64,000 nucleotides of DNA from Iris pallida (lineage: Eukaryota > Streptophyta > Magnoliopsida > Asparagales > Iridaceae), in NCBI GenBank assembly GCA_029216955.1, contig JANAVB010015600.1:32695061-32759060 (forward strand). The letters run 5' to 3'. Under the pieces are notes generated by a model. The model was not told the DNA's origin. It saw only the letters and a program-made list of their open reading frames with translations, and made no database searches. This document shows positions 1-12,006 of this stretch, in pieces. Both the position numbers and the translations under genes were made by a program. Positions within the stretch are counted from its first letter, which is position 1, and the number at the start of each line of letters is the position of its first letter.

Positions 1-560
1 TTGGTCGATTTTGCACCCTTTTCTTTTTTTTTTCTTTTTTGGTCGTTTATGCTCTTTTTTTGTTTTGGTCGTTTTTGTTTCTTTTTTGTCCTTTTTGGTC
101 ATTTTTTACAATTTTTGTAATCTTTTTTGTCGTTTTAATCCCATCTTATTTTTGGTCTTTTTTTTGTTTTTTTTTTCATTTGTGCTCTTTTTATCGTTTT
201 GGGTTGGTTTTTGTTTTTTTTGTTTTTTTTTGTTTATCGTTCTTGGTCAATTTTTATCTTTTTTTTTCCTTTTTGTCATTTTTGTTTTTTTTTTCATTTT
301 TTGTTTTTTTTGGTCATTTTTTGTTTCTGGACATTTTTTTTTATCATTTTTCGTCACTTTTGATGGTTTTTTTCCCTTTTTTTGTCATTTTTTACTTTTT
401 TCTTTTTTGTTCGTTTGTATTTTTGGTTTTTTTTTTTATTTTTTGTCGTTTTTTTCATTTTTGGTCATTTTTGATCTTTTTTTTAGCAGAAAGACAAAAA
501 ACATCAATTTTTATTTTTATTTTTCTTTTTATTTTTCTTTTTCTATTTTTAAAATTTGAA
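1..560. repeat. T-rich low-complexity tract
   Basis: Over 500 bases are dominated by runs of T broken by short TTTGGTC and TTTTTGTC motifs. The open frames here encode only Phe/Leu/Ser/Val-rich strings, which is what poly-T gives by chance. No gene is supported. It could be a decayed microsatellite. Confidence 0.8.
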
Positions 561-803
561 AAAAAATTTATTGATCTACTTTTCTTTATTTTATGTTGTA
601 TTTTAAAAAATATTAAATTAGAAACTCAATTACATTACATGGTAAACCAAACATAAGAATGCAATTGACATTACATTACATGGTTTGATTACATGTTTCA
701 ACCAAACGTAGTAATGTAATTGTAAATCTATTACATTGCAAACTCAATTCCATTACACAATTACATTACAATTACGATTACATACAATGAACCAAACGTA
801 ACC
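561..803. repeat. AT-rich flank with repeated ATTACATTACATGG and CCAAACGTA motifs
   Basis: Short motifs (ATTACATTACATGG, ACCAAACGTA, GTAATGTAATTG) recur in both orientations up to the end of CACTA-A. The pattern resembles a decayed MITE but I could not place both ends. The last three bases, ACC (801-803), are the left target-site duplication of CACTA-A. Confidence 0.4.
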
Positions 804-1222
804 CACTACAAAAATTTGTCAGATTAGCGACGTTACAAAACGTCGCTAAACTCGATAAAAACATCGCTACGTGAATTTAGCGACGTTTTGAGCGACTTTT
901 TAGAAACGACGAAAAAAAATGTGTCGCTAAACGAGAAAACGTCGCTAGGGCGACGTTATTTGGCGACGTTATTAACGTCGCTAACTAGCGACGTTATTTG
1001 CGACGTTTGGTCGTTGACGCTAATTAGCGACGTATATGGCGACATTATCGTGTGGTCGCCATTTAGCGACACTGTTGCGACGTTTTGGCGACGACGAGCT
1101 GACATCAGATTATGGTGCCACGTATTGCCACGTCAGCATTTAGCGGTGCTTTTAGCGATATTTATTAACGTCGCTAAAAATTAGCGACGAATACTAACGT
1201 CGCTAAAAACGTCGCTAAGTTA
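804..1222 (-). repeat. CACTA-A 3' terminal inverted repeat and subterminal GCGACGT array
   Basis: After the CACTACA terminus the sequence repeats TTAGCGACGTT and its complement AACGTCGCTAA many times in both orientations. Such short motifs, repeated in direct and inverted form within the terminal few hundred bases, are the known binding sites of the TNPA-type protein. The plus-strand open frame across 888-1184 is an artefact of the repeats. Confidence 0.9.
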
Positions 1223-1621
1223 AAAAAATATAAAAAAACAGGTTCCAGAATGCAAATGGAGCTGGAGCCTGAGCCAAAATACAGAATACAAAATACAAAA
1301 TACAGAATCCAATCCCTGGGTTCGCCAACCCCCTCGGTGGAACACTCAACACCAGCACGCACAATACATTCCAGAATATACAAAAAATATAAAGAAAAAA
1401 TACTATCTGCAATGAACAATGTCAATATATAATATCCTGAACAAACCAAATAAATATCCCCAAATACGTACAAACTCAATATCCTCAACGAAAAACTGAA
1501 TATCCCCAAATACGTACAAAGTCAAAATATAGTACAGTCCAAAAATGCAAAAATAAAACTACTGATCGCCTGGAGCTGGAGCTGGACCCGGTGCTGGAGG
1601 AGGAGCGCCACCAGATAACTG
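1223..1621. other. CACTA-A 3' non-coding segment with AAATACAGAA repeats
   Basis: It contains AAATGGAGCTGGAGCC followed by tandem AAATACAGAAT units. The same combination recurs at 54229-54275 and 56387-56500 in the CACTA-D block, linking those elements as one family. No gene is seen. Confidence 0.6.
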
Positions 1622-2758
1622 CTATCGCAACGTCAGGATCGTCTGATACTCCTCCGGTGACAACAGGTGGACGAGCATGTCCTCACGTGCACCGCCGGAT
1701 GTAGACGATGCTCCCGGCATACCAGCAGACGATCGCTCCGCAGCCATCTCATGTAAATGTTGTATCTGTTCGACCAACCGCTGCGTAGCACGGGTCATCT
1801 GTTGCAGCACCTCCGTAGTCTCCTCCAGCCTCTCAAAGCGTGAGATGAGCACAGAATCGTCTGTATGCGGCGTCCCCATCCTCTGCAGCATCTCATCACG
1901 CAGAGCTGCGATCTGCGCAAGGACGTCAGTCTGCTGCTGGCGAAGCGGCTCCTCGGTATGTGCGGGGCCGAGCACACTAGTGGCGGTCGCAGAGGCCTGT
2001 GACGCAATGAAGGCACCATAGGAGTCCGTACCATAGTACGTACCCCTATGCATGCCACCAACAGCCCTCATCCACAGCTCGTCATCTGACTGAGCTGCGG
2101 TGGCTGGGGACTACTAGAAAGTGCTAGTACCAGCTCCCTCTGACCGTGTCGGCCCGACCTCCCTAAGCCTCAAAAACTCGGCCTAGAAATAACATCTATA
2201 TGAATTCTCACGTGGTCGCTAAAAATTAATACTAATGCACTAGCATTAAGTAAAACTTCGAAAACTCGGCCTAGAAATAACATCTATATGAATTTTTTAC
2301 GTAACTAAAATTAATATCAATGAACTAGCATTAAGTAAAACTTACATAGGTGTTCCGGGCCTTGTCGTCTACGAACCGCTCCCCCTTCATGTGCGTGGCG
2401 AGGAACAAGGTCACCATATTCGGGTCTTCTTCCGATTCAACCTGTTACGAAATTATTATATGATTTGTCAGTTAAGTTGAAAGAAATATATTACTATAAA
2501 GTATTAATTATGGGTATACGACGAGATACGTACCATATGGGTGAAGAAATCCATAATGGACCTTGATCCACCACACCACTGCGATCCCGCCTGTCGCGCT
2601 CTTTTAGACTTCGCGGACTTCTCCTTGTAGACTTCCTCCTCGAATCTCCTCTTCATTTATCGCCCAGTCGGCGACAGAGATCCAACCCTGAATAGGCTCT
2701 CCCCGGCGGTCGCGATCCTTTTGGTCGATGATCGCGTCCCTAATGAGCTTGCTGGCGA
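1622..2758 (-). pseudogene. Transposase_24-type CACTA protein, 3' half (exons downstream of the retroelement insertion)
   Basis: This continues the reading frame of 29853-29063 on the minus strand. Just after the insertion site the frame reads SKLIRDAIIDQKD and GWISVADW, then shifts by one base near 2655 into a KSAKSKRARQ segment ending in MDFFTHM. An intron (GTACGT donor near 2530) leads to VESEEDPNMVTLFLATHMKG (about 2440-2345). The last exon (about 2200-1622) holds a coiled-coil-like region (ALRDEMLQRMG, FERLEETTEVLQQM) and ends in TILTLR and a stop. The order basic patch, (T/S)H segment, C-terminal coiled coil is typical of plant Ptta/En/Spm PF03004 proteins. Damage: the frameshift near 2655 and two adjacent TAG codons near 2112, probably from CAG. 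Confidence 0.8.
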
Positions 2759-4067
2759 TGTCACGACCCGCACCCGGATATACGGGTACGAATACGTAGA
2801 CGACGCCCAGCCTACGTCGCAGTATCGGCGGTAGAACGCTGTCTAGTACCCAATAAATATGCACTACGTCTAGAAGGCCTATAACTACAAATATACTCTA
2901 GTCACATCACAACAGCTAGGGATGATAAGACAAGAAAGATAACTAAAGCACAAGAACAACTAGAAACTACTAGAAGGAATCATAAGACAGGAAAATAAAG
3001 AAGGAACAACAAGACTAATTAAGGATAACTCCCAGACAATTCACATAGACTAATAGTGAGATCCACCTCAGCTAGCAACATCATGAAGTCCACAAATGGT
3101 ATAACAACTCCTAAAATATTATCAACGGTATCCTGTCAGAAAAATGAGCAAGTACAAACACTAACAGCAGTTCCATGTGAATTGACAAATTCTATAAGAG
3201 ACAGTATAATGAACTACAAGACAAAGATTATATGAAGACTTGGAAACCGTCGGAAGCTGAGTTACAACCCTTAAACCAAACAAGGACCGGGGTTGTAACT
3301 CTTCTTCCGAGCAGAACTTAGTCTCCAATCAAGGTACAATGTAAAGGCATGTAGAGCATATGAGTAACTGTATATCAGGCATGGAAAGGAAATACTGAAT
3401 GTAGAACAGAGCAGGATATATGATAAGATAAAGTAAATATAAAATGTGCCTCGAATATTATAGCATAATGTGATCGGTATGGGTCAAGAATCAGGCTTCC
3501 AGCCGACCGGCTACAAGTACGTGGACTCGGCCCGGCCGGGATGGTTAGCTATGGAGCAAGTAGTAGCACAGGTCAGGCTATACCCATCGTGAGGTGAGGG
3601 TATAGCTATGATACAAGTAGTAACTCAAGGTGGGCATTGATCACACTATCTATAATATTCCCCATCCCCGAGTAGTATACGGATCCGGATATAGCACGTC
3701 ATGGCACGAGATTCTATAAGAAGGTAGCTACTCCTTCTCAGGAATCGGTGTCAATACAAGTACAAGAACAAGATCGAGCAAGTACTAGTATCCCAAGAAA
3801 ATCCAAGAATGACATCTCATGACAGGAATCCGGTATATACTAGTCCGTGAACTATCGTGACTGAGAATCAAGTAAGACACTACGACTGAATCGGATATAG
3901 CAGATATCAAGACAATGAAAACTATCAGTGAATGTACTCGCCTGCGGTCCTGAGCTGTCAATGGGGTCGATGCTCAGAGTAATGCCACAGACCTAAGATA
4001 AGATATAATAAGCTAATTAGGGTTCAACAGTGTCAGGCTTGATTCTATAGTATAAACTACGCAATCT

Positions 4068-4287
4068 AGGTCAGACTCAGTCAACTAAGTCAAACTAGGT
4101 CAACAAAGTCAAACTAGACCAAGACAAGTCAAGCAAGTCAAACTAGGTCAATCTAAGTCAAACTAGACCAAGGCAAGTCAAGCAAGTCAAACTAGGTCAA
4201 TCTAAGTCAAGGGTTGACCTACAGTTGACTTTTGGTCAACTGGTCAACTCTAGTCAACTCTGGTCAACTCTAGGTTAAACTAGGTCA
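4068..4287 (-). promoter_or_regulatory. Dense W-box-core (TTGAC) array in the left LTR
   Basis: About 17 GTCAA and two TTGAC motifs lie within some 210 bases, in units such as AGTCAAACTAGGTCAA. On the element's own strand most read TTGACC or TTGACT, the WRKY W-box core. It may be a simple tandem repeat that happens to contain the core. A role in transcription is inference. Confidence 0.45.
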
Positions 4288-4658
4288 AATGTTAACTCTA
4301 CTTCGACGTTCAGTCAAAGCAGTCAACCATAGTCAAACAGGGTCAAGGCTAGTCTCTATAAACATCTACAGGGTCAACATATCAATTTCAGTGATGGTGA
4401 AATCATTGGAATCGATGGATCTCAAAATACCACAAAAAGAGAAAGATTATAATAATAGGGTAAAAACCTACAGGTGTTGTCGGATGGTGAAACAAATATC
4501 ACCAACGCATCCAGAATGGTCAAATCAGCTAGGATAACCTATCCATAAGTCCAATTTGGACACAGGGGCAAAAAGGTAATTTCGGATCAAAACGGTGTCC
4601 GTGTCGGACCCACTTTGCACCGAAAAATATGTCAAAATAAAAGTGTACTAAACCTAAC

Positions 4659-5290
4659 AAATTATATGCCCACGAATCCAGAATGACAATACGAACCCAA
4701 CGGTATATCTAGAATTGGATTCCGTTGACCCGATCTCAGATTGGTCCGTTGACCAGGACATTAAAATTCCGATTTACACGAAAAAGCGTGTCGGAGCCAA
4801 TGTCCTCAAAACTCAGCAAATTATATGTCAACGAGTCCAGAATGACGATACAAACTCAACGGTATATCCGGAATTGGATTCCGATGAGCCGATCTCAAAA
4901 TGACCCGTTGGCCCGGATATTGGTATCCGACTTGCACCGAAATGTGTGCCGGAATCAATGTCCACTAAAACCTAGCAAATTATATGTCAACGAGTCCAGA
5001 ATGATGATACGAACTCAACGGTATATCCGGAATTGGATTCCGATAAGCCGGCGTCAAAAAGTCCCGTTGACTCAGAAAGTGGGACCCGCTTTGCACCGAA
5101 ATGCGTGCCAGGGCCCACGTTCTCCAAATCAAGCAAACTTTATATGAAAACATGCCAGAACGACGCCACGAGTCTACTGGTGGTGTCAGAATTTGAATCC
5201 GGAGTCCCGGGTTCAAAAATAAAATTTTACAAGTGCAACACTAAGAATTCGAACGACCAACTTTGGCGTCGAATTCGACCGACCTAACAA
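4659..5290. repeat. Tandem repeat, four diverged units of about 159 bp, left LTR
   Basis: Units begin at AAATTATATG (4659, 4818, 4977) with a shortened form near 5134. Each contains GAGTCCAGAATGA, ACGGTATATCC and a GTTGAC(C/T)C segment. The same array is in the right LTR (about 27325-27960). The short open frames across it repeat the same peptides and are not genes. Confidence 0.85.
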
Positions 5291-5994
5291 GCTCAAACTG
5301 AAATGAAATCTAAAGGGGGCAGGAAGAGGGTTATACCAGCTTCGTACAGGAACTGGTAGCGCGTCAACCGGAGCTGCGACGACGAAGATACGAACCCGCG
5401 AAGTTGGCATCACGAAACTGTCCAAAAATAGTTCAAATTAAAACGTCAACTTGATGGCCGGTTTTCACATAGCAAACGACGGAATTAACGGGTGAAATTT
5501 CAGGAGAGTGAAGATCTATATACCGAGATTATAACGGAGTGAAGAAATCGCCGATCCAACGGTCAGATTTCTCGAAAAACGTGCGTGAAGTTGCTGCTTC
5601 GAAATGCCATTTCTGGATTCAACCCGCGCACGTCACGGCGGGATCTCGTGCAAAACGCACGGATAGCCCGTTTTCTGCGTCGGGGACGACGGAGGCGACA
5701 AGGGGGTGCTCGCCGGGGTCGCCCGACCAAGGGTGGCCGGCCACGCGGTGGCGCGCGGCCACCCGCGCAGCTGCTGCTGCTGTTATTTCCGCTGCTACTG
5801 CTGCTGTTTTGTTAGCAGCTGCTGCTACTGCAGCGTGCGCGGCACGGCGGACGGTGGCGGCGGTGCGGCACGGCAGACGGCGGCGGCGGTGCGGCGCGAC
5901 GGCGGCGGCGGTTGTGTTGTTGTGGTGGTTGTGGTGGGATGGTGGTGATGGTGAAGAGTGGTGGTGGTTTAATGTTGATGATGATGGTATTTGA

Positions 5995-6322
5995 AGATTG
6001 GAGTGTGATGAAGAAGAAGAAGAAGAAGAAATAGGGGGGTTGTGTTCGGCTGGTAAGGGGTGGGGGTGGTGACTAAGGAGAGAGAGAGAAAGATTAATAT
6101 ATGTTTGTGTGTATATATTAAATAAAGAAGAGAGAGAGAATGAGAAATATTTTAGAGAGAGAGAGGGATATTTTAGAGAGAGAGAGAGGATGAAGTCGGT
6201 TGGGGGGGGAGTGTTTGCTGATGGTGATGGAGGAGTGGATGTGTGTGTGTTGATGGGAGTGGGAGAAAGATATTAATATACTATGTGTGTATAATATATA
6301 AAGAGAGAGAGAGATTGAAAGT

Positions 6323-6409
<87 letters not shown>

Positions 6410-6414
6410 ATAAT
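5995..6414. repeat. GA-rich microsatellites and long (TA)n in the left LTR
   Basis: AAGAAG, GAGAGAGA and TGTGTG stretches are followed by a TA run at about 6323-6414. The matching TA run in the right LTR (about 28958-28992) is much shorter, so the run has expanded in the left LTR or shrunk in the right one since insertion. Confidence 0.9.
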
Positions 6415-6479
6415 AATTTATCGAAAATAATTTATTTTAAAAATTCAAAAATAAGTCCTAGAAATTCAGGGGACTTACA

Positions 6480-6492
6480 TCCTACCCACCTT
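6480..6492 (-). other. Polypurine tract of the LARD-like element
   Basis: On the minus strand AAGGTGGGTAGGA immediately precedes the TGTAAGTCC start of the left LTR. This purine-rich tract is the plus-strand primer site and sets the element's orientation. Just upstream (minus strand) TTTCGAGGACGAAATTTT resembles the usual end of gypsy pol. Confidence 0.85.
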
Positions 6493-8617
6493 ATAAAAAT
6501 TTCGTCCTCGAAATTAAAGGTTGGTAGTGGGGTTAAAACAGGATAGAAGATTTAGGCAATATTTTAGGCACGATCCAAGAATGACGAGTTTTGCACGATC
6601 AAGATAATCAATTTAAAATTGTTCAGGCACGATGAGGGATTTTGGCACGATAGAATCATGATATGAACAAAACCATATGTGCATGATTCAGAAATAAGTC
6701 AAGTCATTGGGGCACGATTTTAGAGACGATTAGGAGAATCGAAGATATATATGAAGTTCAAGTACGGGGTGATCTGTAGGTCTTAGGTTGATGGAAATCA
6801 ACCCGAAAGTCGCACAGGCCCGATCAAGATAAAAAGCTAACCATGACCAAAACATGGTTTGGCATGGTTGTGATAAAATTTCAGACACAAACAAAAATCG
6901 AAGTCAATATCTTATAGGCCCGATCAAGGATTAAGAAGTATGATTAATAAAATCATGAAATACGATCCAAGTTCGAACGTGATTAAAATTGGAAATAGTC
7001 TAAGATCACTTGGCACGATAGAGATATGACAACAAAATCAAAACTTGAATTTCGTCCGGTTACAATCGAGTCAAAACATTGATTAACAGGATTTCAGCTC
7101 GATGAAATTAGATTTAGGGTTATACATAGGCACGATCAAGGTGAAAATGATGTGGTTAGGTATTGTTAGGATTAACATTGATTAACAGGATTTCAGCTCG
7201 AGAATTTAACCACCTGGTCATGAGTGAAATCAAGACTCAAACGCGTTAAAAATTTGGAATGATTAACCACTTAGGCACGATGTAGAGTAGAGCGACAAAA
7301 ATTGCAACCCTAGTCATAATCAGGAATGAAACCTGAGCACGAGTGACTAGAGAATCAAAATTTAAGTACGAAGGAGATCTATTTCGACACATTCGATTAG
7401 AGTTCAAAATTTTTAGCACGATTTGAGGGTTAAGATTATCAAGATCATGAAAATCAAAGTCGGATAGTCATGATCTAAAACAGAGCTAAGAGAAGCAAAT
7501 GGAGAGAAAAATTGAGTATAGCACGATTGAGAGATAGATTTGATAAAAATCAGATTATAGGTCACATAAGCACGATCAAGGTCCAAGTTCAGTTGTGAAT
7601 GCCGATAAAATCATGAATTTGAAATCAATGTCCTAAAAGCACAATTTAGGAAGGAACCCAAGTCAATTAGGTACGGTAGAAAGTCAAATATGTTCAATTT
7701 TAACACGAATAATTTCGTAGTCTCACTAGTTAGTCGTGATTGAAAGTCAAAAATTTAAGCACGAGTCTGAGGCAAGATAAAATATATAATTATGATCGTT
7801 AAAATCACGGTCAAGGAAATCCCACGTTGTCTTAGTCATGCCAATCATCTAGGCACGACTAATCACAAGGAATTTGGATGTAATCAGGAAATAAAATCAA
7901 GGTCGAAAAGAGTATAGATACGAGTGTCCAAAATCCAAACATGATCAGAATCGGAAGTCAACGCACGAGGGTTAATAGCATTGAAATCCAACCACGATAA
8001 AGAAATTAGTCTCAACACGATCAAAGTTGATCAACTTTTGAATAAATCAAAATTTGGGCAAGATGGAGAATAAAATCAACAAAGGCTGGACACGAGCATC
8101 CAAGGATGAAAATCCAAGTCACAAGAAAATTTGAAGTCATCTAGAGTCTAGTCAGCAACCAAGACTCTCTTTGGCACGATAAACAAGACGACCAAAATTG
8201 ATTGGTCATGGACAGAAGGGAATCAAAATCTTAACAGTATCAAAATTTAAGAAACAATTGAGATATATAAATTTCAAAATTTTCAGAGTTTTTAAGTGTA
8301 GATAACAAATGTAGATATGAGATAGTTGATTTGTGTAATCAAGACATAGCTAAACAAGGCAAAGGAAATGACGGTAAGATAAGAAAATCATCATGCGATG
8401 AGAGAGAAAATAATGATAAACAAGAAATAATGGTAGGAATTATCTTGCTCAATTGGTAAAAGAAGTGAATCAACTTAAGATATGACCTGATAACCATACA
8501 CGTCTATCCAAAACCATGTTGCCAGAATTTACGCCACGTCAGTAAACATAGCTGCAATAAACGATAGAGTCCATAACTAAGGTATACACCCTATAATTAT
8601 GTCATCTAGATTCCTTA
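6493..8617. other. Non-coding interior of the LARD-like element (left part)
   Basis: About 2.1 kb without an open frame of note. The motif GGCACGAT or GCACGAT with AATCAAG recurs every 60-150 bases, suggesting an old degenerate tandem array. No gag, protease, RT or integrase signature is visible on either strand. TTA at 8615-8617 is the target-site duplication of CACTA-B. Confidence 0.75.
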
Positions 8618-9480
8618 CACTACACCAAAATGGACGATTTACGACACTTAGAGTTGTACAACAACGACGTAGTAAAACTGTCGTTGCATTTTCAACGGAT
8701 TGAAAATGTTTTTTAACATAAAATCTATTTCACCAAAATACTATATTAGAATATGACGGATACAAACTGTTGTTTAACATTAAAATTATGTTAAAATTTT
8801 GGCTCCATAAAATTTTATTGTAAAATTTTAACGCTGCCTTTTACCAAAACCCGCGAACACCGTGTGCTCGCTCCCCAAAAACACCACGATGAAACCTTTC
8901 TCCGAAAAATTCTTCTCTAAAATCCTTCCATTTTCTTCTTCTCTCGGAACACAACGTTGAAACCTTTCCCAAAGCCGCCGCTGGAACCTTGTCCCAAAGC
9001 CGCCGCTAGAACCGCTGAGGTAATCCTCTCTTTCCTTCTTCTTTCAAAATTCCTCTGTTCGGATCTCCTTCTCACCCTCCAGCCGCTGGAACCGCTTCCG
9101 TTTGGATCTCCTTCGCACCCTCCCGCACCATTCCGATGTGGTGGATGGAGGTGACGAGATCATCAATATCAAAGTTGTTGCCGTTCGGTCAGGGGAATTC
9201 CTTGTCGATGGAGCAACTAAAGGTTTTTTTTCTTGTTTATTTTCTAGGGTTTTTCTAGGATATGATCTTGTTTATTTTCTAGACTTGAATTTATTCACCA
9301 TTTTTAGGATTTTCTCTTGATTAGTTCTAGGGTTTAGTTTTTTTGTATTTTCTCAATCCATGAAATTATTCACCATCTTATGGATCTCTCTTTATCTCTA
9401 GGTGACTTCTAAAGCTTGGGTTTATCGATCCTCTACCAAAGAAAATTTCAATCTATCAAGGAAGTATTTTGAGGTAAAGT
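8618..9480 (+). other. CACTA-B 5' terminal region and leader
   Basis: The terminal repeat and AACGACG/CAACGG subterminal motifs are followed from about 8850 by a CT-rich leader containing GGATCTCCTTC twice and then TTCTAGGGTTTT motifs that look like an intron start. The 52262-53052 segment matches this region in inverse orientation, so it is a conserved 5' leader of the family. The 62-78 residue open frames have no recognisable domain. Confidence 0.6.
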
Positions 9481-10871
9481 TTAATTACAAAGCATATAAC
9501 TCAATCTATTAGACAAGTTTTTGGAGGTACAAGTCTAATTTTGAGACTCTGGCTTTTTGTAGTTAAGTGACAAATACTGATCATAGGTCAGTTTATTCGT
9601 CTACTTTTTAAACCTCAACGATGGTTGGCCTTCGATTAGGTCAAAACTTGAATAGATAGTTGATATCTATAAAGTTTGTGTTACTTCTGTGCACATGCTA
9701 AAAAGTATTGGTTGTATGATGGGGATATAATGACATATTAACCTACATGTCGATAATAAGAATGTGCTATTTCTGAAGAGAAATGTGTGGTCATCTCAGG
9801 CAGATAGCTGTTTGCCTGTGCAGAGAAGTTATTTTGCAACTTGGGTGAAGAAATTATTCAACTAGAAAGTTGAATTGGGTTGGCGACGGTGTGTTTAGTA
9901 TATGATAACAGACGATAAGATGTTGTTTTCATAGGAATGTTGTCATTGCATCAGAACAAATTGAATCAAATTGTTATGTAATGTCAAATAATAGTTCAGC
10001 TTGGTTATTGTCTGTCTTGATGCTTAGGAGTTCTGATGCAAAGATATTCATGACTCTGAAATTTTTGCATAATCACTAAAGTGTGTAGATCTCAAATACT
10101 GCAATGATTGTCTAAATTGTCACTTATGAGCTAGCCATGTGTGATGGTATTTCCATATGACATGATGTCCTCAGGGACCAGTTAAAACTATGATAATGGA
10201 GTAATTTATATGGTAGTTCATATGACATTAAGTTAAATTAATTGGTATTGCTTTGTGTAGCTAGGGAAATCCTTTGCGGTCCCCGGGGCAAACAAGTAGT
10301 GAATCCTATGCGGTCCCCTCTACTGCAACTACTGCTGCAGGAAACTATACTACAAAGGGGCTGACTGCAACTACCAAGGTAATACTGAAGTCAATATTTC
10401 AAACCCTGTTATTTGTATCAAACTGAGATGTCATTTTCTTTATTGGTAACTAACCAAGGTAATACTGAAGAACAGACTTTAATAATTCTTTTAAGTTGCA
10501 ATCCTAGGGATTATATGCTTCCATTTTTGTGTTTTGAAGTTTCAAGTGTTTCTGATGTAAAATATATATCAAACATTTTGACATCTATCATTGCTCTACT
10601 TTAGTTTTGCTTTTACTGATCATATCTTTAACAGGTCAAAGAAAACATGGATGTATGTTAGTTTCAAGTAATGCCCATGAAGAATTTTGTATTACAATTT
10701 TTTGAGCTCGTTGATGATTCCATTCAACAAGAAATAAGAAAGCCTACAGATCATATTTGCTAACAGTCAGTCCAATTATCTTAAAATTATCTTGAAATAG
10801 TGAAATATGGAAAAAATGTTAGCAAATCTGGTTCTATATATATGAGTTTGGTGGTTATTTGAGTCAGTGCT
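9481..10871. other. CACTA-B interior, no gene recognised
   Basis: AT-rich sequence with scattered stops. A short exon-like stretch at about 10260-10380 (repeated TGCGGTCCCC and CAACTAC) sits between intron-like T-rich tracts. GCT at 10869-10871 is the target-site duplication of CACTA-C. Confidence 0.5.
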
Positions 10872-11240
10872 CACTACAAGAAAAATGGCTTTTCTTGACG
10901 GTTTTTCCCCGTCAAGAAAGACTTTTGTTGACGGTTTTGGATCCGTCATCTAGGCCCCCGTCAAGAAAAGTCGACACTTTTCTTGACGGTTTTTTGTTTG
11001 TTTTCTTGACGGTTTTAAACCGTCAAGAAAACAAGCTTGTCTTGACGATTTTAAACCGTCAAGAAAACAAAAAAAAAACCGTCAAGAAAAGTGTCGACTT
11101 TTCTTGACGGGGGCCTAGATGACGGCTAATGACCGTCAAGAAAAGTCTTTCTTGACGGGAAAAAACCGTCAAGGAAAATATTTTTTGATGTTTAAAAACC
11201 GTCAAGAAATGAATTTTCTTGACGTTTTGCAATCGTCAAG
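10872..11240. repeat. CACTA-C left subterminal array
   Basis: CTTGACGG and CCGTCAAG alternate in direct and inverted order over some 370 bases, including long self-complementary stretches built of TTTTAAACCGTCAAGAAAA units. The array explains the 82-residue open frame at 10859-11107, which is not a gene. Confidence 0.92.
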
Positions 11241-11709
11241 ATAAACATGTTTACAATAATATCAATATATTCCAGAATCCAATTACCAAACACACATAAT
11301 ATCAATATATGCCAGTTACAACACACACATAATATTATAATACACAAACTTTTTATTGATCACAAATACAAAGTTTGTACATCACAAACATCCAAGAATG
11401 ATATATACAAAGTATACAAATGTGAATACAAAGAGTTTAAGCACTAACCCAAAAAAAAAAAACTTGTCAAACTATTTTCTTTGAGATCTCTGGGCTTTGG
11501 GCAATGGTGTAGTGTACAGACAGAGAGGGAGAGGAAGAAGCCAGCCATCATCATAACCGAGCTGAAGTTGTATCCAAGAGAGGTCACATGTTTCCACCTG
11601 GGTCTCCAGGTTTTTTTTAGAACCTTACTGACCTGAAGTTTTGGCACCTATGCACCCAAAAAAAACATAGTTCCAAAAGCCACCCACCCCTGGCTGCACA
11701 GTACTTTAT

Positions 11710-12006
11710 TCATCCTAGCATTGTTCTTGGCTCGGCCGATACAGACCGATATACTAACGATTCGCTCGTTTCTTCATCGTAACCATTAGGCACTTCAATC
11801 AAACGCTTCCCGTTAGTCTCAGATTCCTTATCTAGGATGTCGTCTCTAACATGGTCCGAGATACAAGCCTTGAAGTTTTCGATACACCTGCTGTTCTTGG
11901 AATCCAGGTTGAGATAGATGAGAACATCCCAGCACTTTCTGAACTGCTTCTTGTTGATCTTCAGCTTCTGGCGAACAATCTCAGTCACGTGGCGGGTGAT
12001 TATCAT
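11710..12006 (-). pseudogene. Unidentified exon-like fragment (98 codons) in CACTA-C
   Basis: The minus-strand frame has ordinary protein-like composition, with segments KINKKQFRKCWDVLIYLNLD and SETNGKRLIEVPNGYDEETS. It is charged and soluble-looking, with no membrane segment. I do not recognise the family. It could be a remnant of the element's own second gene or a captured host exon. It has no matching upstream exon with a clear start, so I treat it as a fragment. Confidence 0.4.

Larger units (their letters stand above)
2759..6479 (-). repeat. Left LTR (3' LTR) of the LARD-like element
   Basis: About 3.7 kb, TGTCACG to ACTTACA on the plus strand. In plus order it contains unique sequence, a dense GTCAA array (4068-4287), four units of about 159 bp (4659-5290), a GC-rich stretch of GCx/CGx codon-like repeats (5600-5990), GA-rich microsatellites and a long TA run. 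The Ala- and Gly-rich open frames at 5539-5994 follow from the GC-rich repeats and have no family signature. The right LTR matches block by block. Confidence 0.92.

Noticed and set aside
11..656. Two long Phe-rich open frames resembling membrane proteins
   Set aside because: They come from poly-T low-complexity sequence; hydrophobicity is a by-product of TTT codons.
888..1184. 98-codon open frame
   Set aside because: Lies wholly in the GCGACGT subterminal repeats of CACTA-A.
5539..5994. Ala/Arg-rich 151-codon frame in the LTR (similar at 28228-28617)
   Set aside because: Made of GCx/CGx trinucleotide repeats; the two LTR copies differ by repeat indels; no domain.
10872..11240. Regularly spaced repeats that could suggest a CRISPR array
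   Set aside because: Repeats are in both orientations without unique spacers of constant length; they are CACTA subterminal repeats in a plant genome.
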